Of a DNA stretch of 64,000 nt, positions 27,342 through 36,965 are shown one piece after another. Position 1 is the first letter of the stretch; each line of letters starts with the position of its first letter. This stretch comes from Litoreibacter ascidiaceicola (lineage in GTDB: Bacteria; Pseudomonadota; Alphaproteobacteria; Rhodobacterales; Rhodobacteraceae), in contig NZ_FQUV01000010.1 in the NCBI RefSeq assembly GCF_900129235.1, positions 1 to 64,000 on the forward strand, read 5' to 3'. The notes under the pieces were generated by a model. It was given only the letters and a program-made list of their open reading frames with translations. It made no database searches and was not told the origin of the DNA. The translations under genes and the position numbers were made by a program.

Positions 27342-29561
27342 ATGACCAATACATTCTTTGCCAAACTGGCCAGCTTCCTGACGTTTTTCGTGCCTCGGCC
27401 GTTAATGGACTACTATGCGTTCCGCGTATGGCGAAGCGGGCTGTTTGATCGCAACTTCTACCGTGGCGTGAACCGGGGCGTTAATCCGATCTATCGCGCA
27501 TTTCCGATCCGCCATTACGTCCGTTTTGGCGAAAATATCGGCTGGCAACCCAACCCCGATTTCTCGCCGGAAGCCTATAAGCGCCTGAACCCCGACCTTG
27601 CCGACCCAAAGGTTCTGCCCTTGCTTCACTACATTCGGTTCGGCAAGAAAGAAGGGCGTCTGATCAAGGACATCTCATCGGGGCCGCGTGCAGATGACAT
27701 TTCGATCGCTGACCTTCGCAGTCTTGCAGCTTTGGCACCCAAGGTTCCCAGCCGCTTTGCGGTGCATGCGCATATCTACTACCACGAGCTTTGGGACGAC
27801 TTTTCGCGCAAACTGGTCGACCTGGATATTCCCTTCGATCTTTTCGTGACGATCACCCGGTTTGGTGAGAAAACCGATGCGTTGCGGGCCGAGATTCTGG
27901 AGCAGTTTCCAACCGCCACAGTGGTCTTCATGCCCAACCACGGCCGCGATATTTTCCCTTTTGTGCATCTGGTAAGCTCTGGCCTGTTGTCGCGCTATGA
28001 GGCCGTGTGCAAGGTGCACACCAAGAAATCGCCGCACCGCAAGGATGGTGACATTTGGCGTGATGCCTTGATCTCGGGCCTGCTTCGGGGAAAAGACACC
28101 TCGGCCTATCTTGACCGTTTCCTGGCGGATCCGATGGCTAGCCTTTGGGTCGCAGACGGCCAGCACTATGACGATCCGGTTTGGTGGGGCAGCAATCTGG
28201 CTGTGGCGGACAGTTTGTTGCGACGGGTTGAACTGGTTGCGGATAAGGACCGTTTATCCTTTGCCGCGGGGTCTATGTATTGGCTGAAGCAAGAACTTGT
28301 GGCGACGATGCGAGGCTTGTCGTTGACGGCGGCCGATTTTGAGCAGGAATACGGTCAGGTCGACGGCACTGTGGCCCATGCGTTCGAGCGGGCGCTTGGC
28401 TACATGGCTGAGGATGGCGGCCACCGCATCGTTCAAACCAGCCAGCTGGAGGAGATGGCGCCTGTCGAGATTGCGCCGAGGCCGGACTATGTATCGGCTT
28501 TTTACCTGCCGCAGTTCCACCGTGTGCCGGAAAATGACGAATGGTGGGGGCATGGATACACCGAATGGGTGGCCGTTTCCGCCGCCAAGCCGAACTATGA
28601 CTTTCACCATCATCCGCAGCTTCCTGGCCGGTTTGGCTTTTATGATCTCCGCCAAACCGAGGTTTTGGGCGAACAGGCCGAGCTGGCTAAGGAAATGGGC
28701 ATCGACGCGTTCTGTACTTATTTTTACTGGTTTGATGGGAAGCGTATCTTGGAAAGCCCGATCGATCGGCTGCTGAAGTGCCCCGACCTGGATTTCCCAT
28801 TCTACCTGTGCTGGGCAAACGAAAGCTGGCGGCGCAACTGGGATGGGCTGACTGGCGAAGTTCTCCTTGATCAAGGCTATGCCGACGGGTTCGAAGAGAA
28901 ACTTGCCAACGACACGGCGGTCTATATGCGAGACCCGCGCTACCAACGCCCTGACGGGACACGCCCCCGATTTGTCATCTATCGGCCAGAGGACATTCCT
29001 GACGCCAATGCCAGCATTGCCCGCCTGCGCGACGCGTGGCGCACATGCGGAGTAGGGGAGGTCGAGCTGGGTGCCGTGTTATTCCACGTGGAAGGCGAAC
29101 ATCAATTCGACCCCGATCTGTTGGACTTCTGGGTAGAAATGCCACCCCATAATCTGGTTACGCCCGAGCAATATCTGCTGGGCGGGCCGGCCGATACGGA
29201 ACTGGACTTGCACCCTGTGGCAGGGTTTAGCGGGCTGATTTATGACTATCGGGGCGTCGTGGCCAACAGCAACAGTCCTGCATACACCGACAAACTACCT
29301 CACAACACCATTGCGGGCGTGATGCCGTCTTGGGACAACACGGCGCGCCGTGGTGCGAGCGGTCACATCGCCTGGGGGTCAAATCCGATGACCTTTGACG
29401 CGTGGATGGCGCAAACCTGCACGCATCGCCTTTCCAAGTCCTACCGTTCAGAGTTGTTCGTAAACTCGTGGAACGAATGGGCCGAGAAAGCGATGTTGGA
29501 ACCATCGCGACAATACGGGGACGCCTATTTAAGAGTACTCGCGAAATGGAGTAAAACCTGA
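27342..29561 (+). CDS. RgpF/WbsX-type glycosyltransferase fusion
   Basis: A protein of about 739 residues with two recognisable parts. The N-terminal half (about 130-370) resembles rhamnan synthesis protein F: AHIYYHELWDD, FDLFVTITRFG, PNHGRDIFPF and KVHTKKSPHR. The C-terminal half (about 395-735) is WbsX-like, GH99-type: AFYLPQFH, WWGHGYTEW, LCWANESWRRNW and ending NSWNEWAE. The fusion is known in O-antigen and capsule loci and probably extends rhamnose-containing chains. The start is uncertain: ATG at 27342 is used here, but TTG at 27288 or GTG at 27300 are possible. Confidence 0.85.
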   Translation: MTNTFFAKLASFLTFFVPRPLMDYYAFRVWRSGLFDRNFYRGVNRGVNPIYRAFPIRHYVRFGENIGWQPNPDFSPEAYKRLNPDLADPKVLPLLHYIRFGKKEGRLIKDISSGPRADDISIADLRSLAALAPKVPSRFAVHAHIYYHELWDDFSRKLVDLDIPFDLFVTITRFGEKTDALRAEILEQFPTATVVFMPNHGRDIFPFVHLVSSGLLSRYEAVCKVHTKKSPHRKDGDIWRDALISGLLRGKDTSAYLDRFLADPMASLWVADGQHYDDPVWWGSNLAVADSLLRRVELVADKDRLSFAAGSMYWLKQELVATMRGLSLTAADFEQEYGQVDGTVAHAFERALGYMAEDGGHRIVQTSQLEEMAPVEIAPRPDYVSAFYLPQFHRVPENDEWWGHGYTEWVAVSAAKPNYDFHHHPQLPGRFGFYDLRQTEVLGEQAELAKEMGIDAFCTYFYWFDGKRILESPIDRLLKCPDLDFPFYLCWANESWRRNWDGLTGEVLLDQGYADGFEEKLANDTAVYMRDPRYQRPDGTRPRFVIYRPEDIPDANASIARLRDAWRTCGVGEVELGAVLFHVEGEHQFDPDLLDFWVEMPPHNLVTPEQYLLGGPADTELDLHPVAGFSGLIYDYRGVVANSNSPAYTDKLPHNTIAGVMPSWDNTARRGASGHIAWGSNPMTFDAWMAQTCTHRLSKSYRSELFVNSWNEWAEKAMLEPSRQYGDAYLRVLAKWSKT

Positions 29562-29609
29562 TGAAATGTGAAGAATTGGACCAAGCTTTCAGCAGGGGAT
29601 GCATCTGAG

Positions 29610-30572
29610 GTGTCAAAGATTATCCTTCATATCGGGACGCATAAGACGGCGACCACGACAATTCAGAAAACCTTCGAACATAACCAGAAGATCGCGCATC
29701 GTGCGGGGCTGGTTTACCCGGTTTTACCACATCGGCATCACGGCCTGGTCGCAGACTGGATCAGACTGCCGGAGTTTTACCGCTATCCGGCGGGGGCAAA
29801 GGCGCATTGGCAAAATATTGCCACGGTGAATGGCAACTCCGACAAAACGGTCCTTATCTCGACCGAGGAGCTTTCACGCGGCTCCGCAAATAACAGAGTA
29901 AACTTTGCGGAGTTGCGCGAGTGGATCGCCCCGTTTGACGAGGTGCAGGTCGTTTGTTCCCTGCGCGATCAACTTAGCCTTGTGCAATCAGTCTACTTTG
30001 AGGTGTTTCGCAAGACCCCGAGTTTCGATTGGCAAAAATACCTTGCGGCCTGCTTCACGCAACGGCAGGCGACAGGGGTATTTTTGGACTACAATGACCT
30101 CTACGACATGTTGCTTGAAACATTTACCGAGGAAGAGATCACTTTCATCCCGTTCCGCCCGAACGGGCAGGGGGTGAACCCGCTCACCAACTTTCTTGAT
30201 CATATCGGGTTCGGGCATTTGGCGGAACAGATGAAGCAAGAGGACGCGAACCGGTCGCATGAAGCGCTGCAGACATGGTTGGCCGTTTTGGTCAATCGCC
30301 CAGACGGTTTCGATCCCCTGCTGGCGGACGCGATGGCGCCGATCTTCGAGGACCGGCGCACCACGATGTATGCGCGCGCCGAGGCCAAGCGAATCCGTGC
30401 CGAATTTGCGCCAAGAAACGAGACCTTTTTGAAGCGCTACACCAAGCTGACAGCCGCGGACCTCTCCATGGTCGATTACGAGGAGCGCGACTATCTTTTC
30501 CGCAATGATTTGACTCCAAAGCACTGGTTGAAGCTTGCTCAAGTGATGCGCCACTATGGTCAGACCCAATAG
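29610..30572 (+). CDS. Sulfotransferase-like protein
   Basis: A P-loop protein of about 320 residues. It opens with a beta strand and PAPS-binding-like loop, IILHIGTHKTATTTIQ. A later VVCSLRDQLSLVQSVYFE matches the 3'-phosphate-binding RDP...S region of sulfotransferases in weakened form. A role in sulfating the capsular or EPS chain is plausible in context. I prefer the GTG at 29610, with AGGGGA about ten bases upstream; a GTG at 29568 would add 14 residues. It abuts the next gene exactly. Confidence 0.75.
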   Translation: MSKIILHIGTHKTATTTIQKTFEHNQKIAHRAGLVYPVLPHRHHGLVADWIRLPEFYRYPAGAKAHWQNIATVNGNSDKTVLISTEELSRGSANNRVNFAELREWIAPFDEVQVVCSLRDQLSLVQSVYFEVFRKTPSFDWQKYLAACFTQRQATGVFLDYNDLYDMLLETFTEEEITFIPFRPNGQGVNPLTNFLDHIGFGHLAEQMKQEDANRSHEALQTWLAVLVNRPDGFDPLLADAMAPIFEDRRTTMYARAEAKRIRAEFAPRNETFLKRYTKLTAADLSMVDYEERDYLFRNDLTPKHWLKLAQVMRHYGQTQ

Positions 30573-31499
30573 ATGGGAAATTTCTGGCATCGTGTGAGAC
30601 GACGTCTTGGTTTGAAACCCAAGAGCAAAGCTCTTGATCTGTACCGGTCTAACAGGCGCCAATTTGATGCGTTCCAGCCGCTTCTCGCCTTTCATGAAAA
30701 GCACTTTGCCGAACATCGCGAGGCCGAAGCGGCCTTGTCCCGAAAAGGCGGCGAGGTTTCGATTTATCATTCCGGCAGCAACAGCCCCGCACAGGTGAAA
30801 GTGGCGACCTCTGCCAAGTTTTTGGATATGTTCAACTTCCGGGAGAGTTTCGTCGACCCGACGGGCCTCAACGCGCGGCAAAGGCAGCTCTTGCTGGCGG
30901 TGCAAAGCCGGATTTCCGCCCGGGGGGAAACCGCGGCGTTGTTCGAGTACAACACGCCGCTACATAACGAGTTTCGGAACAGCGGGCTAAAGGTCACCGC
31001 CAGCCATTATGTCGACCGCGAGGACGACCCCCACCGCGAAGATATGCAAAAGTTGAGCTATGCGGACGCTGCCTTCGATTTTGCGATTCATTGCGATGTG
31101 CTGGAGCATGTTCCGGACCAAAAAGCCGCGCTGGCCGAATGCTACCGCATCTTGAAACCTGGCGGAAAGTTAGTGTTCACGGCACCTGTCTTTCCAATGG
31201 AGCACAGCGTGCTTCGGGCGGAACTGGGCGACGACGGCACCCTTATCCGCCACCATCCGGACGAGATCCATGGGGACAACCTCACCGACGGTGTCCTGAC
31301 ATTCCACAATTTCGGCTGGGACTTGGTCGAAACCCTCCGCATTATCGGCTTCGAGCCTGCCAAATTGGAGGTGTGCGTCAGCGATGATCTGGGGCTCTAT
31401 TCCACCAACTGCCCGCTATGGACAAGCCTCGATCCCCTCGAGCCCGGTAACATGCTGCCATTGGTGGTTGTTGGTGAAAAGTGTTCTGCGAAACATTAA
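30573..31499 (+). CDS. SAM-dependent methyltransferase
   Basis: A 308-residue class I methyltransferase. The central and C-terminal motifs are clear (IHCDVLEHVPDQKAALAECYRILKPGGKLVFTAP split over residues 175-210), while motif I is degenerate (ALFEYNTPLHNEF). It begins on the base after the preceding stop, so it is translated with the sulfotransferase-like gene. It probably methylates a sugar or lipid of the surface polymer; the substrate cannot be read. It is the last intact gene before a decayed stretch. Confidence 0.82.
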   Translation: MGNFWHRVRRRLGLKPKSKALDLYRSNRRQFDAFQPLLAFHEKHFAEHREAEAALSRKGGEVSIYHSGSNSPAQVKVATSAKFLDMFNFRESFVDPTGLNARQRQLLLAVQSRISARGETAALFEYNTPLHNEFRNSGLKVTASHYVDREDDPHREDMQKLSYADAAFDFAIHCDVLEHVPDQKAALAECYRILKPGGKLVFTAPVFPMEHSVLRAELGDDGTLIRHHPDEIHGDNLTDGVLTFHNFGWDLVETLRIIGFEPAKLEVCVSDDLGLYSTNCPLWTSLDPLEPGNMLPLVVVGEKCSAKH

Positions 31500-31500
31500 C

Positions 31501-31692
31501 ATGGCTCAGCTTTCTGACGAGCGTTCCGAGCGGGCAAGAAATTTTCTAATGCTTTCTGACAATGGGGTTGTCGCCTCCCAACCCAAGACATTCTTCACTC
31601 CGGAGCAATCTAAAACGGAATACAACACATCCGAACTTCGTTGGTCGCAGTACTCTTTCTTAAGATCTTGGAGTTGCGCGTGTTTCGAGTGA
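31501..31692 (+). CDS. 63-residue ORF of unknown family, possibly truncated
   Basis: The ORF begins one base after the methyltransferase stop (TAACATG) and encodes MAQLSDERSERARNFLML, then a hydrophilic and aromatic stretch ending in SWSCACFE. I recognise no family. The tight spacing suggests it was once a translated operon member. The region that follows is clearly broken, so this may be the N-terminal stub of a longer lost gene. Confidence 0.35.
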   Translation: MAQLSDERSERARNFLMLSDNGVVASQPKTFFTPEQSKTEYNTSELRWSQYSFLRSWSCACFE

Positions 31693-31888
31693 CTTGTTGC
31701 CCAGATTGGTACGTGCATCAAATTCTTTATTTGAAAATATGGAATTTCAAGCCTTCTTCGAATTGGCGGTGCAAAAGTTGATTGACTCTGAGGGCATTGA
31801 AGTTGGTGTCGCTGATGTCACGGGAGCTGCTTGGCGAGAAGTTGATTTCCCCGAAGACTACGAAGCCGCCCAAGCTCTTTTCAACTGA
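31664..31888 (+). pseudogene. C-terminal remnant of a nucleotidyltransferase
   Basis: This open stretch begins right after a stop codon (31661-31663) and reads DLGVARVSSDLLPRL, later GVADVTGAAWREVDFPED, to a stop at 31886-31888. The WREVDFPED ending is characteristic of small sugar/phosphocholine nucleotidyltransferases (LicC-like), whose N-terminal GGxGxRL domain is missing here. Upstream bases are in a different, unrelated frame. I call it a decayed fragment. A TTG start at 31694 could still yield a 64-residue peptide. Confidence 0.5.
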
Positions 31889-31906
31889 TACTGGAATAGA
31901 GCGTCC

Positions 31907-32527
31907 ATGGAATATGAAGACTTCACGAGAGATTTTGAAAGCCTGGGTGACAATTGTGAGCTTGGGTTTATTCAAAGGTTTGAAAGGAATGAAGAGGGCG
32001 GCCTTTTAAGATGGTCGGTTAGCCCTCCCGATGCGCTCATTGCTGGGATCGCAAATGATTTTTCCGATTTGTATCTTTACGATAACTTGACACCACACAC
32101 GGACGGTATGGTTTTGGACCAAAGGTATGGATTATATTTTCATACCGCCATGCATTCCAAAAACAAAGTATTTGTTCACACAGAATGCGAGCGCAACGAG
32201 GTTTATACTAAAGAATAAAAAAAAATTCTTTATTTGATTGAAAAAATGAAAAGCCTTCTTGCTTCGGGCCAGAGAACGTTCGTTTACAAACGGAACGAGC
32301 ATATCAGCGACGGCCAACTACATGATTTGGGGGCCGTTATCGCCGACAAAGGACCGGGACAACTGTTGTATGTGAGTGATCAGGTTGATGGCGAAGTAGG
32401 GGATATTCGTAAGCTAGGTGAAAATATTTTCGTCGGAAAAATTGATAAGTTCGCCTCCTACTCAGAGGCGAACACGCCGTCAAGGGATGGATGGCATTTG
32501 GTACTCAAACGCTACTTGGCGTTATAA
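31907..32527 (+). pseudogene. Polysaccharide-locus gene split by an in-frame stop
   Basis: The first part starts MEYEDFTRDFESLGDNCELG and ends at TAA (32216-32218) after EVYTKE. The same frame then continues without another stop through KKILYLIEKMKSLLASG to VLKRYLAL and a stop at 32525-32527. The two parts together look like one protein of about 206 residues interrupted by a single nonsense codon at the edge of an A9 run (32217-32225). The SLGDNCELGFIQR motif resembles uncharacterised proteins of capsule loci. Sequencing error at the A run cannot fix the frame, since both halves share it. Confidence 0.55.
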
Positions 32528-33374
32528 GTCGGCTAGCATTAGCGATGAAGGACGCGCGCAACCGTTAGGCAACACCCTTTAAGCCTCTTCAAACCCACTA
32601 AGCTCCGCATTTATCGGAAAAAACAATGACTCGAGACCCGAGTAGGGGGTGGTTGCTGATTGTGCGAAAAACAGAAGGACGCGCATGTTAGCACTGGACA
32701 CCTGCCGAACCAGTGGTGATGTGGCAGGTCGGGCGACTATGGACAAAACTGCTTTTCAATAATGCCTTGCAAGACAAGACATACGAGGCTCAATTGTCAC
32801 GACTGAAATGGCTGCGGCGTTATCATCAAGTGCACAGCAGTTGGCGAGATACAATCGGATCAATTCGGGGGCCAGTTCGGGGGCTCGAATGTGCGCTACG
32901 TCTGCGGCACCAACTGTCGAAATGCTGGCGGTCTCATTGTAGGCGAGATTGGTGTTCTCACAAGTGGCTCGGCGGGCGTAGTGACGGGCTGAAACCTCGC
33001 GCCGGTCAGGCGAAGTAGATCCAGCGACATAGTTCAGAACTTCGATTGCTTCACGTATGCGGCCACCTTCCTTGTCGTCCCCGTGGGGCGAGTGTGCGCT
33101 TTTTAACTCTTGGGGGTGCCTTGACTGTAGAGCCGAAGCGCATCTGCCTCTCGGTTATCAAATTCGCCTCTAAACTGAGTGATTTCAATTTTTAGAAATC
33201 GTTTTGAATCAGCGAGAATTGTAGTGTAATCAATGTGTCGAGAAGAAAGATATCTAACGTTTTTTTTGAAGAACTGAGGGTTCTAAGTGGATTAATATTC
33301 AGTTAGTGTTCTTTCAAATTTACATAGTTACTTATGACTTTTCAGAAAAATACTTTATAAGACCCCAAATATGG
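32528..33374. other. Gene-free, decayed stretch
   Basis: No credible gene is seen over about 850 bases. Short open stretches exist (for example 32713-33018 on the plus strand), but they lack ribosome sites and family features. A second frame around 32840-32990 reads QFGGQFGGSNVRYVCGTNC before a stop, which may be the trace of a lost gene. From about 33180 to 33370 the sequence is markedly AT-rich compared with the rest of the window, consistent with a foreign or decaying segment. No transposase, inverted-repeat ends or tRNA were found. Confidence 0.5.
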
Positions 33375-34652
33375 CTAGTAATCTACAGTCTTAATATCAG
33401 ATTTCCAGCGTTCTATAGATGTTTCGAAAATCAGCGCTATGAAAATCGCATTGTTCGCGATGATCAGCCAGTCAAAAGGCATTCTGAACCGAACGCGAGT
33501 GAAAAACACCGCATACGCAAGGCCAGCACCAATCCACAAACATAGCCCAAGTGTCTCAATTGGCCGGAATGGGTGTTTATGCAATAAGGCGACACGGGCG
33601 ACGAGGGGTAGGATAATGAGGCTATATGCAGCCAGCAGAATGACCTCACGCGTGCTTACATTCACTGTTGAGGCACCGCCTTCAACAGCAGTGTCGGACA
33701 TGAGCCGATTGCTGAAATCAAACCAATGCAGAAATTTTCCAAAATATAGAGAAACTGTCCGTGCCGGGTTGTTCGCCATCTCACGAAAGGCTGCACGCTT
33801 GAAAATCTTGTCGCGTTCGATCTCGGTTTTTCCGGTGATCTCAGTGTAAACATAGTCGGGAAACTTCACATCAAGACTAGTGTTATACCGTGCTTCAGGC
33901 GAGTTCCCCGCAAGTAAATTATATCCGCCGCTGGTTGCTGTCAGGATGACGACTCCAAAGGCGTTGTGATTTCGTATGCCCCAACCAGCTACAAGAAGCG
34001 CGGCACATGCGAGGAAGGCGATTAAGTGGCGCAATGGTTTGTGAGATTGAAACCAGACCCACAGGACAAATATTGGCACCAGAAGCAAAACAATCGGGAT
34101 TGTTAAGATCAGAAAGCCAAACGACAGACCAGCCAAGGCGGCGGTTACCTTTGACTGGGTCACTGTAAGGCGATCTAGAAGAAAAGCCGTCAGCACTAAC
34201 ATGAATGCAGCAAGTGTCTGCGGATAAAGTGTGAGAGAAGCATAAAGGATGACGGGCCACAGCGGAATCAGGATCACGGCCATTAAACCTGCAAGAGGGC
34301 CAGCATTGCGGCGAACCATGTGAAATACCAATAGGAGGCTCGCTCCTAGCAGCAGGTTATTAATTAGGCGTAGCTCCATGAGGCCCGCGCCCAATTTCAC
34401 AAAGGGCGTGATAAACAAGACCAGCCCCGGCGCGTGATAGGCAGTTAATTCGCCGTCTTGGTGGGCGTATATGCCGTTAAGGGCAAGGTTTTCTGCAATG
34501 GCCAAGAAGTTCGGTTCATCGAGTGATCTCACTCGATCTCCACTTAGTATGGTTACGCTGGCCAGTGCTAATACTACGAGCGCAATAATCGTGTATGCAT
34601 AGAACTGTTCGCGACCAGCCATGCCATTTCTTATTGAAGATAGAAAACGCAC
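33375..34652 (-). CDS. GT-C fold membrane glycosyltransferase
   Basis: A 425-residue protein with about ten hydrophobic helices. The first large loop contains RSLDEPNFLAIAENLA, with the DE/DExN acidic pattern of ArnT/PMT-like (GT39/GT83) enzymes that use polyprenyl-phosphate sugar donors on the periplasmic side. Later IRNHNAFG and a loop ending FRMPFDWL also fit. It probably adds a sugar to lipid A, polymer or protein. It is followed at its 3' end by the AT-rich stretch. The next gene upstream, on the same strand, is 100 bases away. Confidence 0.8.
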   Translation of the reverse strand: MRFLSSIRNGMAGREQFYAYTIIALVVLALASVTILSGDRVRSLDEPNFLAIAENLALNGIYAHQDGELTAYHAPGLVLFITPFVKLGAGLMELRLINNLLLGASLLLVFHMVRRNAGPLAGLMAVILIPLWPVILYASLTLYPQTLAAFMLVLTAFLLDRLTVTQSKVTAALAGLSFGFLILTIPIVLLLVPIFVLWVWFQSHKPLRHLIAFLACAALLVAGWGIRNHNAFGVVILTATSGGYNLLAGNSPEARYNTSLDVKFPDYVYTEITGKTEIERDKIFKRAAFREMANNPARTVSLYFGKFLHWFDFSNRLMSDTAVEGGASTVNVSTREVILLAAYSLIILPLVARVALLHKHPFRPIETLGLCLWIGAGLAYAVFFTRVRFRMPFDWLIIANNAIFIALIFETSIERWKSDIKTVDY

Positions 34653-34752
34653 TGGGCACCTCGCGCGACACTGAAGCTTACAAACGGCAGTCTAGAATAC
34701 TTACCACAAGACCCGCGAAAACGTGCGCCTTTTTTGAGCGCCAATAGCACGC

Positions 34753-35688
34753 TTAGCCTTGCTGCGGCACGCCAGTCCTATTGTAATGAGTCACGACATC
34801 CCAAACAATTTCCTGCATAAGCTTCGCAGCCTCCGGTCCCGGATCGGGTGCGGGCGTTCCATCAAACTTGACCAGATTATGGGGAAGTCCGACCGGAGAC
34901 GTCTGATACAATACCGCAAAATGAGTGAGGGCGACTAGATAAGCACCATAAGCGTTGAAGTGAATAGTGTCTGAGAACAGGTCTGTCCGAGATTTGATTG
35001 GCCCAACCCCACCGCGCTTTTCAATTTCACGCACGAAGCGTGCCATAACCTGGCCTGCGGGGATCACGTAGATCGGTTGCGGGTTATCATCAAGGTTTAA
35101 AGCAGGGCGCAGGATCGCTCCTTCCCAATACATTTCTAGGTCTCGATCGAGGCGCTCCAACCAACCTTCCGGATCATCGAGGTCGTGCCAAGTCTCGTAG
35201 AAATAAACCCTGACGTCAGGGTTACTGGCCCGCGCCTTGGTCGCCCAGTTATGCAACATTTTGGCGCTGTCCATGTATTTGATGGAGTCGCGGATTTCGA
35301 CGGCTTCGGTGAGGATGATGGCATCATATTCACCCGAAGCGATGGCCTCATGTGCGTCGCGAAATTGCGGGTGACCATTTGAATCCTCAAACCCGTTGAT
35401 AGGCGTGTCCGGATCCCAGTGGGCTTTCAAAAATGTCCCCCAACCAAGTTGGCTGTTGTAGTGATAGCGTCCGTCAGAAAGCTGAACGAGCAGCTCGGGC
35501 ATATCGTGCGATACAAGACTATGGCCCAAGTGCATCGCAGTCATTGTTTGGGGCGGCTTTGGGGCAGGCGCTTCGTACAGTGCGTCGAAGGCTTCTTGAC
35601 CCAGTGGTTTGTGGCTGCTGCTGCGCCAGACATAAAGCGCGCTAAGAACTGCAATGGTCACTGCAACTACGACAAGTGCTTTAGTCAT
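34753..35688 (-). CDS. SGNH-hydrolase-like membrane-anchored protein
   Basis: A protein of about 311 residues with an N-terminal signal-anchor (residues 3-21), so its body faces the periplasm. MHLGHSLVSHDMP (Ser57) resembles the GDSL-type nucleophile block, AIILTEAVE the third block, and SDTIHFNAYGAYL the C-terminal DxxH. That set suggests an acetyl- or other acyl-ester hydrolase acting on polysaccharide. Block I is GHSL and not GDSL, so activity is uncertain. I start at ATG 35688 after GGGG; the longer reading to 35745 adds a poor leader. Confidence 0.6.
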   Translation of the reverse strand: MTKALVVVAVTIAVLSALYVWRSSSHKPLGQEAFDALYEAPAPKPPQTMTAMHLGHSLVSHDMPELLVQLSDGRYHYNSQLGWGTFLKAHWDPDTPINGFEDSNGHPQFRDAHEAIASGEYDAIILTEAVEIRDSIKYMDSAKMLHNWATKARASNPDVRVYFYETWHDLDDPEGWLERLDRDLEMYWEGAILRPALNLDDNPQPIYVIPAGQVMARFVREIEKRGGVGPIKSRTDLFSDTIHFNAYGAYLVALTHFAVLYQTSPVGLPHNLVKFDGTPAPDPGPEAAKLMQEIVWDVVTHYNRTGVPQQG

Positions 35689-35783
35689 CCCCAAATTCCT
35701 ACTAATCTTTGACTTGTGAACGAGGATAAGCGTCAACTGTAACAACGCAACGCAGAATTGGAAGGCGCTTAGGTTTAAGTGTA

Positions 35784-36965
35784 TTGAATGTGAACTCTAG
35801 GTCGCGACTTCTTCTCATCGCCCCGGCGCCGGTCATTCCCACCGAAAACGGGTTTGTCATGGATGGCAAGTTTTTGACCGGAATGGCGTTGCACCAAAAA
35901 TTTTGGAACGGGGAAGTCGACTGTCTGCTGCGCGAGGGGGCTGAGAACATTCCCTTTGGTGCGCAAGAAATTACAACCGATCCAGGATTTGGGCTTAAAG
36001 TCCTGAAACAAGATCAAGCTATTTCAGCAGAGCATCTGGATGGTTACGACGTAGTTCTATGCAGCGTCGATGATGCAGAGAACTTGGACATTCCTAACCT
36101 TGAAATCCAGCGGCCTCCCAAGTTTTTCGTCACCATGGAATACACCCTGAAGACCCGATTGCAGGCGGCGTGGCTTGACCCCCAGCACGGGCTGGCAAAG
36201 CGCTTATACACTATGTTGTGGTTGGTTAGAAAAGAGGGGCTGCGCAAACGGTTTATTCGCAAGGCTGAAGGGTTTCAGTCGAACGGGTACCCGGCTTATC
36301 AAACTTATGCGCACTTGAACCGCGATCCGCTGCTTTACCTAGATAATCGTATGACACCCTCTTTGTTCGCGACAGAGGACGAACTAAAGGCACGCGCGGA
36401 ACGTCTCAATTCTGGCGAGCCTTTGCGGCTGATCTACTCTGGTCGACTTGAACAGATGAAAGGGGCACATGATCTGTTGCCCATAGCTTCAAAGCTACGT
36501 GGGCAGGGAGTGCGTTTCCACCTCGATATTTTTGGGGAGGGGGGGCTCAAACAACAGATTGCCCGAGGTATCACGTCTCAGGGCTTAGAGAACAGCGTGG
36601 CACTGCACGCTCCGGTCGATTTCGAGACCGAGTTGGTCCCTCATATTCGCAAAAACAGTGACATCTATCTTTGCTGCCATCGGCAATCAGACCCATCATG
36701 TACCTATCTGGAGAACATGGGGTGCGGCGTCGCCGTGGTTGGGTATGGAAACCAGATGTGGGCTGCTTTGAACCAGGCAAGCGGCTCAGGTTGGACAGTT
36801 CCGATGGGAGACATCACTGGCATTGTGGACGTGATAGCGGAGATAGATAAAAAGCGAGCAGAGATAGGTCTGAGATGTGACAAAGCGTTGGAATTTGCTA
36901 AGTCGCACGACTTCCTGATCGAGTTCGGCAAGCGCATGTCACATGTCGATCCGGACAGATCCTAA
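35784..36965 (+). CDS. GT-B glycosyltransferase (family 1/4-like)
   Basis: A 393-residue glycosyltransferase. The C-terminal half carries LRLIYSGRLEQMKGAHDLLPIA (read in two parts), FHLDIFGEGGLKQQI and the later YLENMGCGVAVVGYGN, the donor-nucleotide region of GT4-type enzymes. The usual EGxP...E motif is replaced by DPSCTYLENM. The start is TTG at 35784 or GTG at 35790. Its 3' end overlaps the convergent phosphopantetheinyl transferase by 27 bases. Acceptor and sugar are unknown. Confidence 0.8.
   Translation: MNVNSRSRLLLIAPAPVIPTENGFVMDGKFLTGMALHQKFWNGEVDCLLREGAENIPFGAQEITTDPGFGLKVLKQDQAISAEHLDGYDVVLCSVDDAENLDIPNLEIQRPPKFFVTMEYTLKTRLQAAWLDPQHGLAKRLYTMLWLVRKEGLRKRFIRKAEGFQSNGYPAYQTYAHLNRDPLLYLDNRMTPSLFATEDELKARAERLNSGEPLRLIYSGRLEQMKGAHDLLPIASKLRGQGVRFHLDIFGEGGLKQQIARGITSQGLENSVALHAPVDFETELVPHIRKNSDIYLCCHRQSDPSCTYLENMGCGVAVVGYGNQMWAALNQASGSGWTVPMGDITGIVDVIAEIDKKRAEIGLRCDKALEFAKSHDFLIEFGKRMSHVDPDRS

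Noticed and set aside
31500-33374. Insertion sequence or prophage remnant
   Set aside because: No transposase or integrase motif, terminal inverted repeat, target duplication or tRNA was found in the decayed stretch.
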